From Gaoshiqia sediminis (GTDB taxonomy: Bacteria > Bacteroidota > Bacteroidia > Bacteroidales > Prolixibacteraceae), in assembly GCF_025907915.1 (NCBI RefSeq), contig NZ_JAPAAF010000004.1, positions 1 through 64,000 of the forward strand: a DNA stretch of 64,000 nt, read 5' to 3'. Every line of letters begins with the position of its first letter. Positions within the stretch are counted from its first letter, which is position 1. This document shows positions 28,247 through 36,298 of this stretch, in pieces. The notes under the pieces are model-generated. The model made no database searches and had not been told where the DNA came from. It saw nothing but the letters and a program-made list of their open reading frames with translations. A program made the position numbers and the translations under genes.

Positions 28247-31200
28247 ATGTACGAAGGAATAATCGAAACATTGCTCAAGCTCTTTGCTATCGTCACCGAC
28301 TTTCGCAGCAAATCGTCAACCGAAAGTTCAGTGTTGGTAGAGTCGTACCTGAAAGAAAATTTTAACCGGGAGTTGGTGGAGAAATATCTGGTTCTCTACC
28401 GCAATTACGTGAATTATTACCACCTTGAAAACCGTGAAATTTTTTATGAAGACGGAGGTGAGGGCAAGCGCTTCATCAACAAAAATTACCTGAACGACAT
28501 TTGTAATGGAATTGTCGATCATTTCGACTTGAACACCCGCTTTATGATTGTGTCGCAGTTGTTGAATTTTATCAACCGCGAAGAAGGGGTGAACATCGAA
28601 GACCTGAAGATGGTGAACGTGGTGGCCCGTGGACTGAAAATAGACCCGCAGGAATACGATAATCTGTACCGTTTTTTTCTGTTTTCCATCGATAAGGTGA
28701 AGGATAAAAGTTGCCTGTTCGTGGTAAACGGCAACCTGGAATATCACGATAAACAAATCAATCACCTGTACCGTGAAAACCAGCAGGTTGAGCTGGAACT
28801 GATCCGCATTCAAAGCACCAATACCCTGTTTTTCAAATACTGGGGCCCCCGAAACCTCTACCTGAACGGTCACCGGCTCGAGCAGCAGCGACTGTATATT
28901 TTCCCTCCGGGTGGGATTTTGAAGACCTCGCGCATCATCCCGATTTATTACAGCAGTGTGATGACGCGCTTCATCCAGGAAAAAGGGAAAGCACGTATTG
29001 TGCTGAATGCCGAAAATATTGAATACCGATTCAGCAAGCGGGTGTACGGCCTGCACCCGCTGAGTTTTCAGGAACGCTCGGGCGATTTGGTCGGTATCCT
29101 GGGGGGCAGTGGTGTGGGCAAAACCACTTTGCTGAATGTGCTGAACGGAAAGCTAAAACCCAGCGCCGGAAAAATCACCCTCAACGGGTATGATTTACAC
29201 GATCCGCAAAATGAAGACATCCTGAAAGGGGTGATTGGTTATGTGCCACAGGATGATTTGCTGCTGGAAGAGTTGACCGTTTACCAAAACCTGGAGTTCA
29301 ACGCACGTTTTTGCTTCGGAAATATGACCGATGAACAGATCGGGGACATCATTCAGCAAACATTGGTAGATTTCGACCTGGTTGAAGCGCGTGATTTGGT
29401 CGTGGGAAACCCGCTGAAGAAAATCCTGAGCGGCGGGCAGCGTAAACGGCTCAACATTGCGCTGGAGCTGATGCGCGAACCTTCGATCCTGTTTGTGGAT
29501 GAACCTACTTCCGGCCTTTCTTCTGCCGACTCGGAAAAGGTGATGTACCTGCTAAAACGGCAATGCCTGAAAGGGCGCTTGGTTTTTGCCAATATTCATC
29601 AGCCCTCCAGCGATATTTACAAGTTGTTCGACCGCATGATTGTGATGGACAAGGGCGGGCGCGTGGTTTTCTTTGGAAACCCGATGGAGGCCATCACGCA
29701 TTTTAAGCACCTGGCCAATTATGTGAACCCCGATGAGAGCGAGTGTATGGCTTGTGGTAATGTGAAAACCGAACAGCCCTTGCGCATTATCGAAGCGCGC
29801 ATGGTTGACCCCTTTGGTGAGAGCATTCGCCGACGGAAAATTGCACCGGAAGAATGGTATCAGCATTACAAAGAAAAAGTGGAGCCACGTGTGGTGGAAT
29901 TTATGCGGGCCAATCCGGTGAAGGAAGAAAGATTTCCCGAGGTGATCTTTAAAACCCCGAGCTGGTTCCGGCAGCTCAAGTTGTTCGTCCAGCGCGATTT
30001 TGCCTCCAAACGTTCCAATAAACAATATTTGGCCATTGCCCTGCTAGAAGCGCCTATCCTGGCCATCATTCTGGGCTTTTTTTCCAAGTTTTCGGATGCC
30101 GGCCGCTACCTGGTTAGCGAAAACGACAACATTCCGGCTTTCCTGTTTATGAGCGTGGTGGTGGCCCTTTTTATCGGACTGAGCATCAGTGCCGAAGAAA
30201 TATTTAAAGACCGAAAAATCCGTAAGCGGGAGGAATTTCTCGATTTGAGCCGGGGTGCTTATTTCGCCTCAAAAATACTGATGCTATTTATGCTTTCGGC
30301 CATTCAGGTGATTTCGTTCGTCCTCATCGGTCATTACATGCTCGAAATACGCGAACTTACTTTTTCAACCTGGGCTATCTTGTTCTCGACGGCTTGTTTC
30401 GCCAACCTGCTCGGCCTGAACCTTTCGGCGGGGCTCGATTCGGCGGTTGCGATCTATGTTCTCATTCCGCTGATGTTGGTACCCCAGCTTTTGTTGAGCG
30501 GCGTAATTGTTGATTTCAATAAAATGCACTATTCGCTTAGCAGTTACGATAAAACACCGCTTATTGGCGATGTCATGGTTTCGCGGTGGTCGTACGAAGC
30601 GCTTGCGGTCAACCAATTTAAAAACAATCCCTACCGCGAGTATATTTTTGATGAAGAACTGGCTAAAAACGACATGGGTTTTCGAGCTTATTACTGGCTA
30701 CCCGAAGTGGACAAATATCTGAAAAACTACCAGCGATTATTGGAAAATAAGGAGCCGGAAGAGGCCCTGCTGCTGGAGCCGGTGTTGAAAAACTCGTTTG
30801 ATGATCTGCGTGGGTTGGTAACACCAAACAACGATACGGTGGACCTGGCTATTGCTGCTATTGGCCAGCCACAACTTTCAAAGCAAGAGTTTAGCCTGCT
30901 GAAAGATTACCTGGAGCAGGCAAAAAAGAGCTACCAGAAAGATTATCAAACGGCTTCGGCAGCGCTGGATGACAAGTACGGCCAGTTGCTTGCCCGTTTT
31001 GAAGGCGATCAGGAGCAGTTGCTGAACTTTAAGAACAAATACGTCAATAAGAAATTGGAAGCCTTGCTGCGCGACAAATATTCCCTCCACAAACTATATG
31101 TTTCCGACAACCGGATTTACCAGGGTGACGAGCCCATATACAGGCAGCCTGTTTGCAGAAACGGGCGTGCCCATTTTTATAGTGCCTACAAGTTCCTGGG

Positions 31201-31429
31201 TTCGTTGAGGATAGAAACCTACCTGTTCAACATGTTGGTGATGTGGGTTTTTTCGGGTTTGCTGATGGTGGCGCTGTACTTTGATCTGCTGCGCAAAATT
31301 ATAGCTTATGTCGAACGCTGGAGATTGACCCGTCAGGCCGAATTGCGCGACCGCATTTTCTATAATCCCATGGCATTTATGAAAGGCGACCGGAAGAGGA
31401 AACAGAACTCTTCCCGGAGCGACCGCTAA
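28247..31429 (+). CDS. Large ABC transporter, ATPase and ABC2-type permease in one chain, TerB-like N-terminus
   Basis: A 1060-residue protein. Residues 1-165 are helical and acidic, like a TerB domain (LLKLFAIVTDF, REEGVNIEDLKMVNVVARGLKI). About 165-255 is a small beta-domain with an FHA-like look. The ATPase (about 255-490) has Walker A GGSGVGKTT (near 290), signature LSGGQRKRLN (near 395) and Walker B ILFVDEPTSGL (near 415), close to the ABCG/White group. Six hydrophobic segments lie at about 600-780, then a 220-residue charged helical part, and a last membrane segment near 1010-1030. Substrate unknown. No partner subunit is encoded nearby, so it may work as a homodimer. Confidence 0.85.
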   Translation: MYEGIIETLLKLFAIVTDFRSKSSTESSVLVESYLKENFNRELVEKYLVLYRNYVNYYHLENREIFYEDGGEGKRFINKNYLNDICNGIVDHFDLNTRFMIVSQLLNFINREEGVNIEDLKMVNVVARGLKIDPQEYDNLYRFFLFSIDKVKDKSCLFVVNGNLEYHDKQINHLYRENQQVELELIRIQSTNTLFFKYWGPRNLYLNGHRLEQQRLYIFPPGGILKTSRIIPIYYSSVMTRFIQEKGKARIVLNAENIEYRFSKRVYGLHPLSFQERSGDLVGILGGSGVGKTTLLNVLNGKLKPSAGKITLNGYDLHDPQNEDILKGVIGYVPQDDLLLEELTVYQNLEFNARFCFGNMTDEQIGDIIQQTLVDFDLVEARDLVVGNPLKKILSGGQRKRLNIALELMREPSILFVDEPTSGLSSADSEKVMYLLKRQCLKGRLVFANIHQPSSDIYKLFDRMIVMDKGGRVVFFGNPMEAITHFKHLANYVNPDESECMACGNVKTEQPLRIIEARMVDPFGESIRRRKIAPEEWYQHYKEKVEPRVVEFMRANPVKEERFPEVIFKTPSWFRQLKLFVQRDFASKRSNKQYLAIALLEAPILAIILGFFSKFSDAGRYLVSENDNIPAFLFMSVVVALFIGLSISAEEIFKDRKIRKREEFLDLSRGAYFASKILMLFMLSAIQVISFVLIGHYMLEIRELTFSTWAILFSTACFANLLGLNLSAGLDSAVAIYVLIPLMLVPQLLLSGVIVDFNKMHYSLSSYDKTPLIGDVMVSRWSYEALAVNQFKNNPYREYIFDEELAKNDMGFRAYYWLPEVDKYLKNYQRLLENKEPEEALLLEPVLKNSFDDLRGLVTPNNDTVDLAIAAIGQPQLSKQEFSLLKDYLEQAKKSYQKDYQTASAALDDKYGQLLARFEGDQEQLLNFKNKYVNKKLEALLRDKYSLHKLYVSDNRIYQGDEPIYRQPVCRNGRAHFYSAYKFLGSLRIETYLFNMLVMWVFSGLLMVALYFDLLRKIIAYVERWRLTRQAELRDRIFYNPMAFMKGDRKRKQNSSRSDR

Positions 31430-31432
31430 CAG

Positions 31433-31476
31433 GTTTTGTTGGCAGTTGGTAGAATTTAACCAGCTGCCAACAAAAC
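31433..31476. terminator. Long hairpin between convergent genes
   Basis: An 18-bp stem (GTTTTGTTGGCAG... and its complement, one G-T wobble) with an 8-base loop separates the ABC transporter gene from the sugar dehydrogenase gene. Probably a bidirectional terminator; its T-tract is weak. Confidence 0.65.
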
Positions 31477-31516
31477 TTACAGTCATATTTTTCAGAAGGT
31501 AATTTCTTCCCGGAAT

Positions 31517-32929
31517 CTATTTCACCGGAACCAACTTCAGTATCTTCCCCGGATTTTCAATAGCTACATATATAAACCCGTCCGGGCTCATTTCTACGTT
31601 TCGTACCCGGCCAATTCCTTCCATCAGTTTTTCGTGGTGCGTAACCTCGTAACCTTTCAGCACCACCCGTTCGAGGTACTGAAAACGTAGGGAACCTATC
31701 AGTATGTTGTTTTTCCAGTTTGGATAGCGGTCGCCTTTTACAAAGGTTGTTCCGCATGGCGCAATGGAGGGTACCCAATAGGTGATGGGTTGTTCCATTC
31801 CTTCCTTTTCAGTCAGGTCGGTAAATTTGGTCCCGTTGTAGTTAATTCCGTAAGAAATCACCGGCCAGCCGTAATTAATCGCCGGTTTAATCAGGTTCAG
31901 TTCGTCGCCACCCATGGGGCCGTGTTCGGTTTCCCAAATTTCGCCGGTTTCGGGGTGCTGGCAGGTACCTTGGGGGTTGCGGTGGCCAAAGGAGTAAATG
32001 CTCGGCATGGCGCCCGGTGTGTAGATAAAGGGATTATCGGACGGGATAGAACCGTCATCTTTGATGCGGTGGATTTTCCCGGCGTGGTTTTCCAAACTTT
32101 GCGGGTTTTCGTCGCGGTTGCCCCGGTCGCCAATGCCAAAAAACAGATAGCCTTCGCGGTCGAACTCCAACTTGCAGCCCCAGTGTTGGCCCCGGTCGGA
32201 GTCGGGTGTTCCGTTAAAAATCTCTTCCTGATCCACCAAGCGGTTGCCATCCAGACGGGCCCGCATGATGTTGGTGCAGCCTTCCCGTTTATTATCATCG
32301 GCAAAACCCGAATAGGACAGGTACAGCCAGCCGGTATTTTCATAATTGGGGTGAAGTTCCAGGTCCATCAATCCACCCTGTCCTTTCACCATAATCTCTG
32401 GCAGGCCTGAAATTTCCTGCAGTTGGTTGTTGATAAACCGATAGAGTTTGGCAGACCGTTCAGCAATTAGCAGATCGCCGTTGGGCAGGAACTCCAGTCC
32501 CCAGGGAACCTCCAGTCCGCTCACCACGGTATCGACAATGAAGTTTTGCACTTCGGATTCAACCCGGTTGTTGGCCGATAGTGCCGGTTGCAACGATTCC
32601 TTGTCTTCGGGCAACCCGGTTTTCACATAGCTGGCCAGGGCTATAATCTCCTCAGCTGAAAAAGTAACTTCAAAGGCGGGCATACCCATTTCTTCCTGTC
32701 CGTAAGTGATCGACTGGATGATATTATGGAGGTCGTCGCCATACATCCAGTCTTTCTTTTCGAATTTTTCGAGCTTGTCGCCGTGGCAACCGGCACAGTA
32801 GTTTTGGTAGTTTTTGGCAGCTAGCTGCATGGTTTTATCATCGTGGCGTCCATTGCCGGTGGAGCACCCTGCCAAAATAAGAAAAATGGCAATAAGGAGA
32901 GTTGATACGATGCGGATGTGTGAGTTCAT
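31517..32929 (-). CDS. PQQ-dependent sugar dehydrogenase fused to cytochrome c, lipoprotein
   Basis: A 470-residue periplasmic lipoprotein (lipobox LAGC, C22). Residues 35-110 are a small cytochrome c with the haem motif CAGCH (45-49) and a distal Met in GMPAF (83). The rest is a six-bladed soluble glucose/sorbosone dehydrogenase propeller (EVPWGLEFLPNGDLLIAER, HPNYENTGWLYLSY, GDRGNRDENPQSLENHAGKI). It should oxidise an aldose to a lactone with PQQ and pass electrons to the fused haem. The lactonase gene lies 89 bp upstream on the same strand, which suggests a two-step pathway. Confidence 0.88.
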   Translation of the reverse strand: MNSHIRIVSTLLIAIFLILAGCSTGNGRHDDKTMQLAAKNYQNYCAGCHGDKLEKFEKKDWMYGDDLHNIIQSITYGQEEMGMPAFEVTFSAEEIIALASYVKTGLPEDKESLQPALSANNRVESEVQNFIVDTVVSGLEVPWGLEFLPNGDLLIAERSAKLYRFINNQLQEISGLPEIMVKGQGGLMDLELHPNYENTGWLYLSYSGFADDNKREGCTNIMRARLDGNRLVDQEEIFNGTPDSDRGQHWGCKLEFDREGYLFFGIGDRGNRDENPQSLENHAGKIHRIKDDGSIPSDNPFIYTPGAMPSIYSFGHRNPQGTCQHPETGEIWETEHGPMGGDELNLIKPAINYGWPVISYGINYNGTKFTDLTEKEGMEQPITYWVPSIAPCGTTFVKGDRYPNWKNNILIGSLRFQYLERVVLKGYEVTHHEKLMEGIGRVRNVEMSPDGFIYVAIENPGKILKLVPVK

Positions 32930-33018
32930 AATTCAGGAGTTTTTAGATTTGTTCACACTAACAATGTTTTGTTGAAAAAGTTAAGGCCTTTTTGTTAATA
33001 TACACAAATATTTCTGCC

Positions 33019-34173
33019 TCAATGTGATGATCCTCCGCCAAGCTTATTTTTCACCAAAAACTTCAGGCAAACCGGGCTGGGCAGTTCCGTGCTTTGTCCG
33101 GTGAAGCTAAGCTTGCCGTTTTCCTGATCAATGGCAAACGCCGTGATGTTGTTGCTGCGTTGGTTGGCAACCAGCAGGAACTTGCCATCGGGGTCGATTA
33201 CAAAGTTGCGTGGCCAGTCGCCCCGGGTTGGTTCGGTTTGGATTAGTTTAAGCCTGCCATTGTCGGCTTGGCGGGTAAATACAGCAATAGAATTGTGCCC
33301 GCGGTTGGAAGCATACACAAAACGTCCGTCGGGGCTCAGATGGATATCGGCGCTGGCTTTGATGCCATCAAAACCAGTCGGCAAGCTCGATACCGTTTCA
33401 ATGGTTTGGAAGCTATTTTCAACCTTTTGCAACACGGTAACGGCGGCACCCATTTCATTCATCACGTAAAGGAACTGTCCGTCGGGCGAAAAGTCGAAGT
33501 GGCGCGGCCCGAATCCGCCCGGCATTTCAACAAAAGGCTGGCTTGCCGGTTGGTACATGCCATTATCTGCGCGTTCGTAAAAATAGATTTTGTCGGTGCC
33601 CAGGTTGGCGGCAACCAACAGTTTTCCATCTTTTGTAAATTGGGAAGAATGGGCATGAGGACCCAGTTGCCGGGTACTGTCCGGGCCGCTGCCTTCGTGC
33701 TGGATGAGTTGTTGCATGGCACGCAGGCCGCCATTTTCGTCCACCTCGTAAATACTGAGGCTCCCGCTTGTGTAATTGGAGGCGACAACGGTTTGTCCGT
33801 CCGGCGAAACACATACATGGCAGGGATGGTTGCCCAGGGTAGCATCTTGGTTGATTTTTACGAGTTCGCCGCTTTCGCTGATTTTATATGCCGTTACCGA
33901 GCCGCTGTCCAGCCTGTTGAAGTCGCTCACTTCACTGACGGCGTACAGGTGGGTGCCTGCCGGATTTATTTCGAAGTAGGATGGGTTTTCCTGGTTGGGC
34001 GTGACAAATTTCTGTGTCAATATACCGGTTTCCGGGTTGTAGCTGAAGCCGTAAATACCTTCGCTACCTTCAACCGAGTAGGTGCCCACATACAGCAGAT
34101 ATTCATTTTTTGAAGGGGAACAGGCCAGAAAGAGGATGGATATCAAGGCGATAAAGAAAGAAGAAGTTTTCAT
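33019..34173 (-). CDS. Lactonase family protein (6-phosphogluconolactonase-like propeller), lipoprotein
   Basis: A 384-residue seven-bladed propeller with a lipobox (LFLAC, C18), so it acts outside the cytoplasm. Motifs LYVGTYSVEGSEGIYGF, LGNHPCHVCVSPDGQ and FGPRHFDFSPDGQFLYVMNE are those of the YbhE/Pgl lactonase family. Being exported it cannot be the cytosolic pentose-phosphate enzyme; hydrolysis of sugar lactones in the periplasm is more likely. It lies upstream of the sugar dehydrogenase gene on the same strand and is divergent from another propeller gene. Confidence 0.87.
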   Translation of the reverse strand: MKTSSFFIALISILFLACSPSKNEYLLYVGTYSVEGSEGIYGFSYNPETGILTQKFVTPNQENPSYFEINPAGTHLYAVSEVSDFNRLDSGSVTAYKISESGELVKINQDATLGNHPCHVCVSPDGQTVVASNYTSGSLSIYEVDENGGLRAMQQLIQHEGSGPDSTRQLGPHAHSSQFTKDGKLLVAANLGTDKIYFYERADNGMYQPASQPFVEMPGGFGPRHFDFSPDGQFLYVMNEMGAAVTVLQKVENSFQTIETVSSLPTGFDGIKASADIHLSPDGRFVYASNRGHNSIAVFTRQADNGRLKLIQTEPTRGDWPRNFVIDPDGKFLLVANQRSNNITAFAIDQENGKLSFTGQSTELPSPVCLKFLVKNKLGGGSSH

Positions 34174-34251
34174 AAAATGGAGGTTTAAGTCAAACTAAAA
34201 GGCTAAATTCTTGTTTAAATGACAAAATATTCAAACTTAAAATTAATCGAA

Positions 34252-35082
34252 ATGAACCTTAAAAAATCACTTGTTGCGTTATTTATTTTACTTTTTGCCG
34301 GATTCAGTTACGGGCAAAAGTTAGTGGAGGTGTGGCGTACAGGCCCTACCCTGAAAACTCCCGAATCTGTTTTGTACGATGCTGCGAGCGGAATTATTTA
34401 TGTGTCGAATATAAACGGAACTTCTGATGTAAAGGACGGAAACGGATTTATTTCGCAGCTCTTGCCGGATGGTTCGGTGAAGCAGATGGAGTGGGTGAGT
34501 GGCTTGAATGCGCCCAAAGGCATGGCCATTTTCAACGGGAAACTTTATGTGAGCGACATCGACGAACTGGTGGAAATTGATATCGCCGAAGCCAGGGTCG
34601 CGGCGCGTTATCCGGCCCCCGGATCTATTTTTTTGAATGATGTGGCCGTTTGCCAAAACGGGATGGTATTTGTGACCGACAGCCGTACCCATAAAATTCA
34701 TGTCCTGAAAGACAACCAATTTTCGGTATGGATGGAAGATGAAAACCTGCAAGGCCTGAACGGACTTTACACCGAGCAAGGTAAATTGTACATCGGTTCG
34801 CAGAAAATACAGGTGGCCGATATAAAAACGAAAACCTTGAGCGATTTGCAGGACGGTTGTGGCGGGATTGACGGTTTGGAAAAGGACAATGCGGGCAACT
34901 TTGTATTCTCAAACTGGGCCGGGCGCATCTTTTACCTTGAAAACGGGAAGATGACGAAATTATGGGATTCGACCGAAGAAAAAATCAACACCGCCGACGT
35001 GTTCTTTGCAAAAGCATTGGACTTACTGTTGGTTCCTACCTTTAACGACAACCAAGTAGTTGCGTACAAAATTGAAAAATGA
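34252..35082 (+). CDS. Secreted SMP-30/gluconolactonase-like propeller protein
   Basis: A 276-residue exported protein (signal peptide MNLKKSLVALFILLFAGFSYG). Repeats such as APKGMAIFNGKLYVSDID, FLNDVAVCQNGMVFVTDS and GLNGLYTEQGKLYIGS are the blade pattern of SMP-30/NHL-type propellers, with acidic residues that could hold calcium. Possible activity is lactone hydrolysis, but no catalytic proof can be read. ATG 34252 starts the signal peptide; the frame opens at 34219 with 11 more residues. Divergent from the lactonase gene across 78 bp. Confidence 0.75.
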   Translation: MNLKKSLVALFILLFAGFSYGQKLVEVWRTGPTLKTPESVLYDAASGIIYVSNINGTSDVKDGNGFISQLLPDGSVKQMEWVSGLNAPKGMAIFNGKLYVSDIDELVEIDIAEARVAARYPAPGSIFLNDVAVCQNGMVFVTDSRTHKIHVLKDNQFSVWMEDENLQGLNGLYTEQGKLYIGSQKIQVADIKTKTLSDLQDGCGGIDGLEKDNAGNFVFSNWAGRIFYLENGKMTKLWDSTEEKINTADVFFAKALDLLLVPTFNDNQVVAYKIEK

Positions 35083-35180
35083 TAACTTGGAATGATGAAG
35101 TACCAACCGGAAAATGGTCTTTAGCGTTTTGGCTGACCAACGGCTGATTTTTCGGTTAAAAAAATCAAAAACCAACAATC

Positions 35181-35417
35181 ATGAAAAAAGGAAAAATAGC
35201 AGAGAAAAGTCCGGTAATGATGGAAATGGATCCCGGCACTTATTGGTGGTGTGCTTGCGGACAAAGTAAAAACCAGCCGTTTTGTGACGGATCGCACAAA
35301 GGAACAGAATTTTCACCCAAAGAAGTGAAAATTGAAGAGAAGCAAACCGTATTTTGGTGTCGCTGCAAGCAAACCGATAATCCGCCGTTTTGTGACGGTT
35401 CGCACCGCGATTTGTAA
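35181..35417 (+). CDS. Double CDGSH iron-sulfur domain protein
   Basis: A 78-residue cytoplasmic protein made of two CDGSH units. Each has the 3 Cys + 1 His cluster ligands: C24, C26, C35, H39 and C60, C62, C71, H75, with PFCDGSH in both. Such proteins bind redox-active [2Fe-2S] clusters and are linked to iron and redox handling. The gene is 98 bp after the propeller gene and ends before a hairpin terminator. Confidence 0.93.
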   Translation: MKKGKIAEKSPVMMEMDPGTYWWCACGQSKNQPFCDGSHKGTEFSPKEVKIEEKQTVFWCRCKQTDNPPFCDGSHRDL

Positions 35418-35442
35418 GATTTTGGTTGAATAATTTGATATC

Positions 35443-35470
35443 GCCTGGCTGGAAACGGTCAGGCTTTTTT
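35443..35470 (+). terminator. Terminator after the CDGSH gene
   Basis: GCCTGGCTG pairs with CGGTCAGGC (two G-T wobbles) over a GAAA loop, followed by TTTTTT. Confidence 0.7.
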
Positions 35471-35635
35471 ATGTTTGATAGTCTGGGTTCCTAGTGTCCG
35501 GAACTGTTAAGCAAGCTCAAATTTCCTTAAAAAACATGATCGGGAAATCCGTTCCCGGGCATATTTGCTAACTTGCCGCATCTTTGCCAGAAGAGATTTT
35601 ATTTCAACTTCGGTAAGAGAAAACTGATTAATATA

Positions 35636-36220
35636 ATGAAACAGCTATTTTATATTCTCTACTTCTTCTTTGCGCTGGCTGGAAGCGCTTACGCGCAAGT
35701 GTCGGAGGGCACAGATTATTACGTGGAAGAGTTTAAATGGTACATCACCATTCCCGACCAGTTTGCGGTGGTTGACCCATTGGAATGGGATCGGTTGAAA
35801 AACGACAGTGAGGCTGCCGTTGAAGAAACGAACGGGGAAAAACTGGTCAACCTGGCGAAAACGGTTCTCGCTTTTAAAAGCAGCGATTATAACTACTTCG
35901 AATCCAACTGGCAGCCCTTTGACACACTTCGCGGCGATTACCGGCTATCGTGCCAAGCCGTAAATCAGGCGTTGTATGAAACGTTTCGCACACAGGCGCC
36001 TGAAGCGAAGATCGATACTTCTTCGACTACCCAGATGATTAGCGGGCTTCAGTTTCAAAAGTTTGTGGTTGATATGGAGTTGCCCAACGGGTATGCTCTT
36101 CGCGCGTATATGTTTAGCCGTTTGTTTGGCGACCGCGAATTTTCGGTCAATCTGTTTTACCTCGATGGGAAACAGGGAAACCTGATGATGAATGCATGGC
36201 TGAATTCAACCTTCGAATAG
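35636..36220 (+). CDS. Secreted hypothetical protein, 194 residues
   Basis: Begins with a signal peptide (MKQLFYILYFFFALAGSAYA), so it is exported. The rest is a compact alpha/beta protein of about 175 residues with EFKWYITIPDQFAVVD, AFKSSDYNYFESNW and RLFGDREFSVNLFYLDG; it looks like a lipid- or stress-related Bacteroidota family with a PsbP-like layout, but I cannot name it. ATG 35636 starts the signal peptide; the frame opens earlier at 35573 with a poor leader. Monocistronic. Confidence 0.7.
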   Translation: MKQLFYILYFFFALAGSAYAQVSEGTDYYVEEFKWYITIPDQFAVVDPLEWDRLKNDSEAAVEETNGEKLVNLAKTVLAFKSSDYNYFESNWQPFDTLRGDYRLSCQAVNQALYETFRTQAPEAKIDTSSTTQMISGLQFQKFVVDMELPNGYALRAYMFSRLFGDREFSVNLFYLDGKQGNLMMNAWLNSTFE

Positions 36221-36270
36221 ACTTGGTTTAGGTGGCCTTATTACTCCCCTCAAAGTCCCGATGATTCTGT

Positions 36271-36278
36271 TATCTTTG
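36271..36278 (+). promoter_or_regulatory. -7 promoter element for the ABC-F gene
   Basis: TATCTTTG is an exact TAnnTTTG match, 20 bases before the start codon. Confidence 0.45.
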
Positions 36279-36298
36279 CACTTTCAATTTTTCAGATT

